Source: Candidatus Saccharimonadota bacterium
Lineage (GTDB): Bacteria; Patescibacteria; Saccharimonadia; Saccharimonadales; UBA4665
Direction of reading: 5' to 3'
DNA: 7,009 bases
Assembly (NCBI GenBank): GCA_018061705.1
Contig: JAGOTO010000021.1
Coordinates: forward strand, 1-7,009
The translations under genes and the position numbers were made by a program. Positions 1 to 5,865 of this stretch are shown one piece after another. The stretch's first letter is position 1. Each line of letters starts with the position of its first letter. The notes under the pieces are model-generated. The model ran no database searches. It was not told the DNA's origin and was given only the letters and a program-made list of their open reading frames with translations.

Positions 1-1
1 A

Positions 2-1126
2 CTCGTTGGTCAAGGCAGGACAGGGGTTCTGCGTGATGTGTCGCTCTCGCAACGTACTGAATTGCCAACGAGTTTTGATTATGCTCAGGTTGATGATGTC
101 TACCAAGCGCTGAGGAATAATTATGATGGCAAGTTGACCAGAGAACAGGTGCTTAATGGGCTCAAACATGGTCTTGCAGAGAGTACCAAGGATCCATACA
201 CCGAATTTTTTACTGCAAGCGAAGCACAGGACTTCAGCAATGACTTACAAGGAACGATATCTGGCATTGGGGCCCGGCTAGAGCTTGACCAGGAGGGCAA
301 TGTCGTGATTGTAGCTCCACTTGACGGCTCGCCCGCAGAGGCGGCAGGACTTCGAGCTAAGGACGTTATCATTGCAATTGACGAGAAGTCGACATCCGGA
401 ATGACTGCCACAGAAGCGGTCCTGAAAATACGCGGCAAAAAAGGAACTAGCGTTGCCCTAACTGTTGTGCGTGATAATAAAGAACGGTTGAGCTTCACGA
501 TCACGCGTGACACCATTCATGTACCGTCTGTCGAATCCAAAACACTTGACGGGGGCGTTGGTTATATACGAGTCAGTCAATTTAGTGACGATACGGACGA
601 GCTGGCAAGAAGTGCGGCACTCGGCTTGCAGGAAAAAGGTATTACGCAGGTCATACTTGATTTGCGCGACAATCCTGGGGGAGAAATTGATTCTGCGGTC
701 GGATTGAGTGGTCTATGGCTATCGAAAGATACAGTGGTTGTTAAGCAAAAACGCAATGGCACCGTCATAGACACGAGTCGGGTCAGTAGCGGCGACGCTC
801 CACTCAAAAATATGAAAACAGTCGTATTAATCAACGGCGGGTCTGCTTCGGCTTCGGAGATTGTCGCTTTGGCGTTGCGAGATCAGGTGGGTGCCCGGCT
901 AATCGGGGAAAAATCATACGGCAAAGGTGTCGTACAGCAGCTCATACCTTTTAATGACGGGAGTTCTCTCAAGGTAACAATCGCCAAGTGGTATTCACCG
1001 AAGGACTCAAATATCGATAAAGTTGGGATCAAGCCCGATCAAGTTGTTACTCCGAGCGATGAGGACATAAAAAATAAGAACGACACGCAGCTTACTGCAG
1101 CAACTGAGTGGCTAGCAAAGCAATAA
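2..1126 (+). CDS. ctpA: Carboxyl-terminal processing protease (S41 family, PDZ domain), 5'-truncated
   Basis: This is a serine protease of the C-terminal processing (Tsp/CtpA/CtpB) family, which trims or degrades envelope proteins outside the membrane. The frame is open to the window edge, so the N-terminus, including the expected signal or membrane anchor, lies upstream; a GTG at 38 is not needed as the start. In order one sees an N-terminal helical part (SFDYAQVDDVYQALRNNYDG), a PDZ domain (about nt 250-510, with GIGARLEL and SPAEAAGLRAKDVI), then the S41 core. The Ser-Lys-Gln catalytic set is present with family spacing: Ser codon 848-850 within GGSASASE, Lys 923-925 within YGKGVVQ, Gln 935-937. 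The C-terminal part (KWYSPKDSNIDKVGIKPD) is also typical, so the enzyme looks active. The following 171 nt to pyrG contain no clear terminator. Family call is firm; the exact symbol (ctpA versus ctpB) is a convention. Confidence 0.93.
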   Translation, partial: LVGQGRTGVLRDVSLSQRTELPTSFDYAQVDDVYQALRNNYDGKLTREQVLNGLKHGLAESTKDPYTEFFTASEAQDFSNDLQGTISGIGARLELDQEGNVVIVAPLDGSPAEAAGLRAKDVIIAIDEKSTSGMTATEAVLKIRGKKGTSVALTVVRDNKERLSFTITRDTIHVPSVESKTLDGGVGYIRVSQFSDDTDELARSAALGLQEKGITQVILDLRDNPGGEIDSAVGLSGLWLSKDTVVVKQKRNGTVIDTSRVSSGDAPLKNMKTVVLINGGSASASEIVALALRDQVGARLIGEKSYGKGVVQQLIPFNDGSSLKVTIAKWYSPKDSNIDKVGIKPDQVVTPSDEDIKNKNDTQLTAATEWLAKQ

Positions 1127-1193
1127 TGGGAGCAGGCTTTGATAGTCAGCTGCGATATCTTCCTCATGGCACGGTCTCGACCAAAATCGTAGG

Positions 1194-1227
1194 CAGATTG
1201 GAATAATCGCTACATAAAGTCAATCTG
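1194..1227. repeat. Weak inverted repeat between ctpA-like gene and pyrG
   Basis: CAGATTG (1194-1200) is repeated inverted as CAATCTG (1221-1227) around a 20-nt loop. It is the only symmetric element I see in the ctpA-pyrG gap. The stem is short, the loop long and there is no T-run, so it is a poor terminator. It ends 13 nt before the proposed pyrG -35 box and could be a regulatory site or chance. Confidence 0.25.
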
Positions 1228-1240
1228 GTGATACAGGAAT

Positions 1241-1269
1241 TTGCGTCTCGAGCTGAAGCAGCGTATCAT
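1241..1269 (+). promoter_or_regulatory. Promoter of pyrG
   Basis: TTGCGT (1241-1246) and TATCAT (1264-1269) are separated by 17 bp. The -10 matches the sigma-70 consensus at 5 of 6 bases, the -35 at only 3 of 6. The predicted transcript starts near 1276 and gives a leader of about 22 nt. This leader contains a GGGGAG Shine-Dalgarno (1283-1288), 9 nt before the GTG at 1298. The upstream in-frame TTG at 1241 falls inside the -35 box and so is not the start codon. Confidence 0.5.
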
Positions 1270-1297
1270 AAGTGGGATAAATGGGGAGCTGAGTAGA

Positions 1298-2908
1298 GTG
1301 AGTGATAAGCAAACAAAGTTTGTGTTTGTAACAGGTGGTGTATTGTCGGGCCTCGGTAAAGGCATTACTGCAGCATCTATCGGTAACTTGCTTAAGGCCC
1401 GTGGTTTGACGGTCAATATCCAAAAATGTGATCCGTATCTCAATGTCGATGCCGGTATGCTGAATCCGCGAGAGCACGGAGAGTGTTTTGTGACTAAAGA
1501 TGGTGCCGAAACTGACCTTGATCTTGGTCACTACGAACGATTTATTGATCAGGAGCTGACACGGGAGAGCTCTCTCATGAGTGGCCGAGTTTTGCTCGGT
1601 GTTATTGAGGCAGAAAGACACGGTCGCTACGGTGGTAATACTGTGCAGATTATCCCACATGTTACCCGCTCAATCCAAGAGCATATCATCAAGGCATCGG
1701 AAGGATTTGACGTCCACATAGTAGAGATTGGCGGTACGGTTGGTGACTACGAAAGCCTGTCATTTCTAGAGGCGATTCGTGAACTTGGCATGAGGGTAGG
1801 CCGGCAGAACTGCTTGTTCGTACATGTTGTCTACATGCCATATTTGGGCGCAAGCCACGAGTTTAAAAGCAAGCCAGCCCAAAACTCGGTCCGTGATTTA
1901 CGTGGACTCGGCATCGCACCGGACATACTCGTATGTCGTAGTGAAGAGAAGGCGCCTGCAAGTGTCAAAGAAAAATTGAGTTTATTCACCGGTGTACAGC
2001 CAGATGCAATCGCGTTGTTGCCAAATGCCGAGACAATTTACGAAGTCCCGTTGACCCTAGAGGATACCGGGATTGCAGATGTCATTTGTAGACAGTTATC
2101 TTTTGATGTGACCAAACCAGACCTCCGTGATTGGAGGAGCGTCGTCGAAAAGGCAGTTGCGCAACCGAAAGAAACGGTAACTGTCGGCGTTGTTGCTAAA
2201 TATCTGGATAATGCCGACACGTATATGTCAGTTTTTGAAGCAATTCGTGCAGCGGCATGGGCTAATGATGTCTCGGTGGACATTACCTGGATCGACGCAT
2301 CTAAGCTTGAGACGGCGACCGATGACGAAGTTGCGACCGCTCTCTCGAAAGTTGACGGGATAGTTGTACCGGGAGGGTTTGGCTCAAGGGGCGTAGAAGG
2401 AAAAATTCGTGCGGCCCAGCATGCGCTTAAGCGTAAGCTTCCTTATCTGGGGCTCTGCTATGGACTCCATATGATGGTGATCGCAGCAGCTCGACTCAAC
2501 GGTTATCCAGATGCAAACACAACAGAGGTAGATCCAGGGACTAAAGATGCTGTCATTGATACGATGGAGGGGCAAAAAGGCAAAGAAAACACCGGTGGAA
2601 CGATGCGCCTCGGCAATTATGCATGTCATTTTGAAAAGGATAGTCTTGCGGCAAAACTCTATGGGACGCAGGATATTGTCGAGCGACATCGTCATCGCTA
2701 TGAAGCGATGGCGCAGTATGTTCCTGAGTACCAAGATTGGGGCATTCGAGCCAGCGGCATTAACCCAGACAATAATCTCGTCGAGGTTATCGAAGGCATT
2801 GACCATCCATTTCTTATGGCAAGTCAGTATCACCCCGAGTTTACGTCTCGCCCCAATAGACCACACCCAATGTTCGTTGGCTTTGTCTCGGCCCTCAAGA
2901 AAGATTAG
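1298..2908 (+). CDS. pyrG: CTP synthase (glutamine hydrolysing)
   Basis: The enzyme makes CTP from UTP, ATP and glutamine in the cytosol, the last step of pyrimidine nucleotide synthesis. From GTG 1298 the protein has 536 residues, the normal family length. The N-terminal amidoligase domain shows GGVLSGLGKG (about residues 13-22, P-loop with K21), KCDPYLNVDAG, the acidic ETDLDLGHYERF segment and GGTVGDYES. The C-terminal class I glutaminase domain has its nucleophile Cys387 in GLCYG and the His512/Glu514 pair in QYHPEF. All key residues are present, so it should be active. GTG 1298 is chosen because it has a Shine-Dalgarno at the right distance and gives the canonical N-terminus (SDKQTKFVFVTGG); the longer frame from TTG 1241 runs through the promoter. 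No clear terminator follows the TAG stop. In a reduced genome this gene would let the cell use salvaged uridine nucleotides; that point is inference. Confidence 0.98.
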   Translation: MSDKQTKFVFVTGGVLSGLGKGITAASIGNLLKARGLTVNIQKCDPYLNVDAGMLNPREHGECFVTKDGAETDLDLGHYERFIDQELTRESSLMSGRVLLGVIEAERHGRYGGNTVQIIPHVTRSIQEHIIKASEGFDVHIVEIGGTVGDYESLSFLEAIRELGMRVGRQNCLFVHVVYMPYLGASHEFKSKPAQNSVRDLRGLGIAPDILVCRSEEKAPASVKEKLSLFTGVQPDAIALLPNAETIYEVPLTLEDTGIADVICRQLSFDVTKPDLRDWRSVVEKAVAQPKETVTVGVVAKYLDNADTYMSVFEAIRAAAWANDVSVDITWIDASKLETATDDEVATALSKVDGIVVPGGFGSRGVEGKIRAAQHALKRKLPYLGLCYGLHMMVIAAARLNGYPDANTTEVDPGTKDAVIDTMEGQKGKENTGGTMRLGNYACHFEKDSLAAKLYGTQDIVERHRHRYEAMAQYVPEYQDWGIRASGINPDNNLVEVIEGIDHPFLMASQYHPEFTSRPNRPHPMFVGFVSALKKD

Positions 2909-2972
2909 TCCATTGGACTTATCACGGGCTTGCGATGGTAATCCAGCCGTAGGGATACCTTGAGTTGATCGA

Positions 2973-3001
2973 TTGACACGTCCTATGACTGGCTAAATAG
3001 T
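2973..3001 (+). promoter_or_regulatory. Possible upstream promoter for the receiver gene
   Basis: A perfect TTGACA (2973-2978) is followed 17 bp later by AATAGT (2996-3001), 4 of 6 matches to the -10 consensus. A transcript would begin near 3008, about 70 nt before the receiver gene start, and would cross the hairpin at 3036-3052. The -35 is strong but the -10 is weak. Confidence 0.35.
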
Positions 3002-3035
3002 GACAGGCGGACGAGTTCTCTCGCTGGATGTAGCC

Positions 3036-3059
3036 CGGAGCTTGACTCTCCGATTTTAT
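3036..3059 (+). terminator. Small hairpin with T-rich tail in receiver gene leader (possible attenuator)
   Basis: CGGAG (3036-3040) pairs with CTCCG (3048-3052) around a 7-nt loop and is followed by ATTTTAT. The form is that of a short intrinsic terminator for RNA starting at the upstream promoter. The loop contains the TTGACT used as -35 of the nearer promoter. A five-pair stem is marginal, so this may be chance. Confidence 0.25.
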
Positions 3060-3070
3060 CAACGTACCAT
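3042..3070 (+). promoter_or_regulatory. Proximal promoter of the receiver gene, likely leaderless
   Basis: TTGACT (3042-3047) and TACCAT (3065-3070) are 17 bp apart. Only 7 nt (3071-3077) separate the -10 box from the ATG at 3078, so transcription would begin at or next to the start codon. The AAGAGG at 3071-3076 is too close to the ATG to be a normal Shine-Dalgarno. Confidence 0.5.
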
Positions 3071-3077
3071 AAGAGGC

Positions 3078-3476
3078 ATGGATAACAGTAATTTTCCTTC
3101 GACAATAAAAAAAATATTACTTGTTGAGGATGATGACGCTCTTGCTACCACATACCTGACACGTCTCCAAGCTGAAGGGTTTGATGTGCGTCGGGTTGCA
3201 AACGGAGAGGACGCATTAGCAGCGGCTCGAGACTATAGACCAAGTCTGGTTTTGCTCGATGCAATGATGCCGAGGATTAGCGGCTTTGATGTGCTCGATA
3301 TATTACGAAATACGCCCGAGACGGCTAACTTGAAAGTCGTTATGCTCACTGCCCTGAGCCAGGACAGCGATAAGCAGCGCGCACAAAGCCTCGGAGTCGA
3401 TGATTACTTGGTAAAATCTCAAGTCGTGATGAGTGATGTTATCGATCGGGTCAAATACCACCTCGGTATTCGATAG
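3078..3476 (+). CDS. Stand-alone response regulator receiver domain protein
   Basis: This is a cytosolic two-component signalling protein of 132 residues made only of a CheY-like receiver domain. It has no DNA-binding or enzymatic output domain, so it would act through protein contacts or as a phosphorelay partner. The conserved sites are all visible: acidic pocket E17/D18/D19 in LLVEDDD, phosphoacceptor D61 in LLDAMMP, switch T91 in MLTA, and K113 in DDYLVKS. No sensor kinase is encoded in the window, so the partner is unknown. The frame is open back to a GTG at 3000, but that start adds 26 residues absent from receiver domains and overlaps promoter sequence. ATG 3078 begins just before the first strand (KKILLVEDD) and is preferred, probably on a leaderless transcript. 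A strong terminator follows 12 nt after the stop. Confidence 0.92.
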   Translation: MDNSNFPSTIKKILLVEDDDALATTYLTRLQAEGFDVRRVANGEDALAAARDYRPSLVLLDAMMPRISGFDVLDILRNTPETANLKVVMLTALSQDSDKQRAQSLGVDDYLVKSQVVMSDVIDRVKYHLGIR

Positions 3477-3488
3477 CACCTTCATTTA

Positions 3489-3524
3489 CAAAACAGCGCC
3501 CAGTGTCTGTTGGGCGCTGTTTTG
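3489..3524. terminator. Bidirectional intrinsic terminator between convergent genes
   Basis: A perfect 14-bp stem (CAAAACAGCGCCCA at 3489-3502 with its complement at 3511-3524) encloses an 8-nt loop. A GC-rich core is flanked by an A-run on one side and a T-run on the other, so it can terminate transcription from both directions. It lies 12 nt after the receiver gene stop and 17 nt beyond the stop of the convergent minus-strand gene. Confidence 0.93.
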
Positions 3525-3531
3525 GTCGTGC

Positions 3532-3558
3532 TATACCCATACTAGGGGAATGGGTATA
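3532..3558. repeat. 9-bp inverted repeat spanning the stop codon of the secreted-protein gene
   Basis: TATACCCAT (3532-3540) and ATGGGTATA (3550-3558) flank a 9-nt loop that contains the TAG stop of the minus-strand gene (3542-3544). In that gene's mRNA it forms a hairpin just ahead of the main terminator stem. It may protect the 3' end or slow the ribosome at the stop; this role is inference. Confidence 0.55.
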
Positions 3559-4531
3559 TATCTGGGAATCGATTCCATAGATAGGCCATATCTTGTGGGT
3601 CAACTGATTTGACACTCTTGTTGGTACGCATGTCGAGTGCCTCGAGGAATGTTGTCCTGCAGTAGACCTCAGGAGCACCTGTCCAACGCTCTCTCCAGTC
3701 AGTGCTCGTACAGTCCCAGGCATCGCTCTTACCCTGAGAGCCATAGGCACCGCTCACTAATCTATAAAATTGTATGACTCGCCACTCATCCGGAGCGGCA
3801 CTCATGACATTTGCAAGTTTGTGTGGTGACATTGTACGTCGGGTTGTCGATGAAAGATTGTAGCAGGGAAGCGTGTTGTCGTTGCATCTCCCCCCAGTTA
3901 CGGGAAATGTGTACATCGGATATGGGAATACCTTGCTGACGGGCTTTGTGTTGACGCCGCTGTTGCCGTAGACACGGTTGAAAGCAAAGTACTTAGCGAC
4001 TAAGCCCTGTATGCTTGGGTTGGTCGCACCATCTGGCGGGCTAAACGCTCCCCACGATTCTGTGTGGCCTCGACCCTTCATAGTAATGATCGTGCCGGCT
4101 GTTTCATTATAGAGCTGAGTTGAATTCAGGGTTGTCAGGTCGGCGTAGGATTTGCTCTGGGATATAAACTGCCAACCATAATTTTTCCGTAGGTTATCGA
4201 GATCTTGCCATGATGTCTGGACTGTTTGGTTGCTGATGCATTGTCTGGGCTCTCCGTTACCACTGACGCGATCGGTGACAACGCCTCCGACTCCGCGAAG
4301 CCCGCGCGCCTTGAGGTCTTGCGCGTTTTGTTCGAGAGTTTGGGCCCCGATTACAAGGGTGCAATTGGGGTGAGACCCCACAGACCAGTTGCTTCGACCC
4401 CACAGAATAGTAAGGTAGCCATTATTGGCCGGAGCTTCTGCGGCCTCGGCACGGATGTCAGAAACCGCTATTGCTGCTCCAGAAAAGAGCAGTGCGGCGG
4501 ATACCACGATTATGTTACGTATGTTTTTCAC
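3542..4531 (-). CDS. Exported protein resembling a polysaccharide deacetylase (NodB) fold without metal ligands
   Basis: This is a 329-residue exported protein. Residues 1-22 form a signal peptide (KNIRN, then a hydrophobic stretch ending SGAAIA). Six cysteines (57, 98, 216, 223, 274, 291) could form three disulfides outside the membrane. Residues about 105-190 resemble the NodB deacetylase fold: W-x-DL-x-x-L-x-x-x-YGW, then SQSKSYADLTTL, later SPPDGATNP and KYFAFNRVYG. In active enzymes the pattern after GW is S-H-x-x-x-H; here the two histidines are Q125 and Y129, and I see no TFDDG motif. It is therefore probably not a metal-dependent deacetylase and may instead bind glycan. GTG 4531 is the start: AAAGGAG (4538-4544) sits 6 nt before it, whereas the TTG at 4537 abuts that site. 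Fold assignment is tentative; export and gene reality are well supported. Confidence 0.85.
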   Translation of the reverse strand: MKNIRNIIVVSAALLFSGAAIAVSDIRAEAAEAPANNGYLTILWGRSNWSVGSHPNCTLVIGAQTLEQNAQDLKARGLRGVGGVVTDRVSGNGEPRQCISNQTVQTSWQDLDNLRKNYGWQFISQSKSYADLTTLNSTQLYNETAGTIITMKGRGHTESWGAFSPPDGATNPSIQGLVAKYFAFNRVYGNSGVNTKPVSKVFPYPMYTFPVTGGRCNDNTLPCYNLSSTTRRTMSPHKLANVMSAAPDEWRVIQFYRLVSGAYGSQGKSDAWDCTSTDWRERWTGAPEVYCRTTFLEALDMRTNKSVKSVDPQDMAYLWNRFPDIYPFP

Positions 4532-4537
4532 AAGCAA

Positions 4538-4544
4538 CTCCTTT
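4538..4544 (-). promoter_or_regulatory. Strong ribosome binding site fixing the start of the secreted-protein gene
   Basis: AAAGGAG on the minus strand lies 6 nt upstream of GTG 4531. The alternative in-frame TTG at 4537 is directly adjacent to it and could not be used with this site. Confidence 0.8.
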
Positions 4545-4597
4545 CATGATTAGTTCTCCACCGCAGCCCTAGTTGTTATGGGCGCCATGTGAAGCTC

Positions 4598-4625
4598 ATT
4601 ATATGCGGATTGTGAACCATGTCAA
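4598..4625 (-). promoter_or_regulatory. Consensus promoter of the secreted-protein gene
   Basis: On the minus strand a perfect TTGACA (4620-4625) and a perfect TATAAT (4598-4603) are separated by 16 bp. Transcription would start near 4591, leaving a leader of about 60 nt. Both boxes match consensus fully, so strong expression is expected unless repressed. Confidence 0.88.
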
Positions 4626-4637
4626 TACGCACTAAAC

Positions 4638-4666
4638 TTGACTTATCATACAGCTTATGCTAAAAT
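4638..4666 (+). promoter_or_regulatory. Strong promoter of the 330-residue protein gene
   Basis: TTGACT (4638-4643), a 17-bp spacer ending in TGC, and TAAAAT (4661-4666) form a near-consensus sigma-70 promoter with an extended -10. Its -35 lies only 12 bp from the -35 of the divergent promoter. Transcription would start near 4673. GAAGG (4675-4679) is a modest Shine-Dalgarno 10 nt before ATG 4690 and would lie at the extreme 5' end of the RNA. Confidence 0.85.
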
Positions 4667-4689
4667 CTAACCTAGAAGGTAAAACAAAA

Positions 4690-5682
4690 ATGTCAGAATT
4701 CAATCCAAGCACATCAGGAAGCATCGACCCATCCATTTACGTGCTACCGAGCCTCCCCCCGGTTACGGGAAAATTCGATTTTGACGAGAACCAAATCGTT
4801 CCATTGGAGCATACCTACCAAGATATTGTAATCAAATACCCTGAGGCGGCTGAAGTAGTTGGCGAAATACTAACACGGGGGACTGCAGGAGATATGCCGA
4901 TAGGTCTTCCCGACGTTATAGGTGATGCCTATGGTGAGATGGAAGAGAGAATCGCATTTGCTAATCTGACTGTGGAAGATCCGGAGACTGCAAAAATCGT
5001 TAGAGATATTGCGGGTTTCCATGCTACCAACTCGGGCGCACTTGGATGTATGCTTGAGTTGAGCGAAGGTAGCCTCGTTGCTGCTTACGCAAGAGACCAG
5101 AAAGGCCTACCCGCAGTAAGCGGTGCGGGTGACACAAAAGTTACCGGCAAATCGCAATCAACGATTAGCTTTGGTACGCTATCGGGCCTCAAGGGTAATG
5201 TTGGTCGTTACGGAGGGCCTCTTGAGGATCTGACGCACGAAGAGGTCGTCAGAAATTTCGAAGCAAACATTGAGAGTGGTCATAAGTTTGTTGACGACTT
5301 CGGCCCACAATTTATTCCTATGGTTAACCAAGATCAGGCAGCACTCGCAGATTATAGAGGGAATCCAGATAGTCTTCGAGCTACTTTGCAGAGGCATCGA
5401 TTCCCAGTTGCCATTGGTGTTAAAAGCGATTTTGTGCGAGAGGTCGAAGAAAAAAGGTATGAGGGGAGACTCATCAAGGGCGCTTCTGGAATGACTGAAT
5501 TTCAGCCGTTTACCCAGGAGGTTCCAATCGATCAAATGGTTCTTGCAGTCCCAAGAAATTGTATATCGTTCACCGAGCAAGCCCTAAAAGCATTGGGTTA
5601 CCAACAGCACGTAGATATAGTGCCGTTGGAGTCGCTGATCGAGGCCAGTAGCCACTCAAACCAAAATTCCACCAGTGTGTAA
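4690..5682 (+). CDS. Uncharacterised 330-residue protein, possible ADP-ribosyltransferase-like fold
   Basis: I do not recognise this protein. It has 330 residues, no signal peptide and no hydrophobic segment, so it is probably cytosolic. The first 60 residues are rich in Pro, Ser and acidic residues and look partly disordered. The centre reads FHATNSGALGCMLEL (H111), then LPAVSGAGDT and STISFGTL (S160), with Y174 nearby; the C-terminal part reads FTQEVPIDQMVLAVP (E277). The order of an H-[GA]-T-S-like motif followed by a helix, an S-G-x-G loop, an S-I-S-F strand and a late acidic-VP strand recalls ART/PARP/Tpt1-like folds, but no diagnostic signature is certain. ATG 4690 is chosen because the earlier ATG at 4657 overlaps the -10 box. 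The C-terminus is Ser/Asn-rich. It is divergent from the secreted-protein gene and has its own strong promoter. I see no terminator immediately after it. Confidence 0.85.
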   Translation: MSEFNPSTSGSIDPSIYVLPSLPPVTGKFDFDENQIVPLEHTYQDIVIKYPEAAEVVGEILTRGTAGDMPIGLPDVIGDAYGEMEERIAFANLTVEDPETAKIVRDIAGFHATNSGALGCMLELSEGSLVAAYARDQKGLPAVSGAGDTKVTGKSQSTISFGTLSGLKGNVGRYGGPLEDLTHEEVVRNFEANIESGHKFVDDFGPQFIPMVNQDQAALADYRGNPDSLRATLQRHRFPVAIGVKSDFVREVEEKRYEGRLIKGASGMTEFQPFTQEVPIDQMVLAVPRNCISFTEQALKALGYQQHVDIVPLESLIEASSHSNQNSTSV

Positions 5683-5705
5683 ATTTTTATTGTGATCGGG
5701 TTCGG

Positions 5706-5744
5706 CTATTCTACGGTTACTTCGGTGCGGCGGACTTTGCGGCT
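5706..5744 (-). pseudogene. Duplicated, shortened 3' end of rpmA
   Basis: On the minus strand these 13 codons read SRKVR-RTEVTVE-stop, matching the C-terminus of the intact rpmA at 6664-6936 (SRKVR-TFSGRSVR-RTEVTVE) except for an in-frame loss of 8 codons. The loss is bounded in the intact gene by two GTCCGC direct repeats, as expected for slippage or recombination. At nucleotide level 5711-5736 matches 6669-6694 at 24 of 26 positions. All codon differences (Lys, Thr, Val, Glu and the stop) are synonymous. It has no bL27 N-terminus and cannot encode a functional ribosomal protein. Confidence 0.8.
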
Positions 5745-5756
5745 GGTTGTATTTGA

Positions 5757-5846
5757 TCCGTACCAATTTAAATACGCCAACAGTCCTTCGCAATAATCTA
5801 CAAAATCGTCCCAGCCGTGACAAAAACGTAAATGGATATACACCGG
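5757..5846 (-). pseudogene. Possible relic of a DDE transposase/integrase C-terminal region
   Basis: In the same frame as the rpmA fragment and just before it, the minus strand reads VYIHLRFCHGW, DDFVDYCEGLL and AYLNWYG. This resembles the end of rve/IS481- or IS3-type transposase cores, which carry ERFNxxxxxEF(V/I)DYxExLL, then a stretch ending in YLxWYN and RPH. The usual FN-K segment between LL and the YLxWY element is missing, RPH is absent, and the catalytic Glu context is degraded. Weak resemblance judged by eye. An open frame from 5903 to 5706 would encode 65 residues, but it overlaps the end of the Cas2-like gene and I regard it as remnants, not a gene. Confidence 0.3.
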
Positions 5847-5865
5847 ACAGAAAGCATACACAGGG

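Noticed and set aside
1127..1240. tRNA or other structured RNA gene in the ctpA-pyrG gap
   Set aside because: No acceptor or T-arm pattern and no strong stem beyond one weak inverted repeat.
1241..1297. N-terminal extension of CTP synthase from TTG 1241
   Set aside because: The 19 extra residues do not match the family, the TTG lies in the -35 box, and GTG 1298 has a well-spaced Shine-Dalgarno.
1220..1660. Minus-strand 146-codon frame opposite the start of pyrG
   Set aside because: It is antisense to conserved CTP synthase motifs, lacks recognisable protein features and is a shadow frame, as are the frames opposite 2384-2866 and 5179-5580.
3000..3077. N-terminal extension of the receiver protein from GTG 3000
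   Set aside because: It would run through the nearer promoter and add residues not found in receiver domains.
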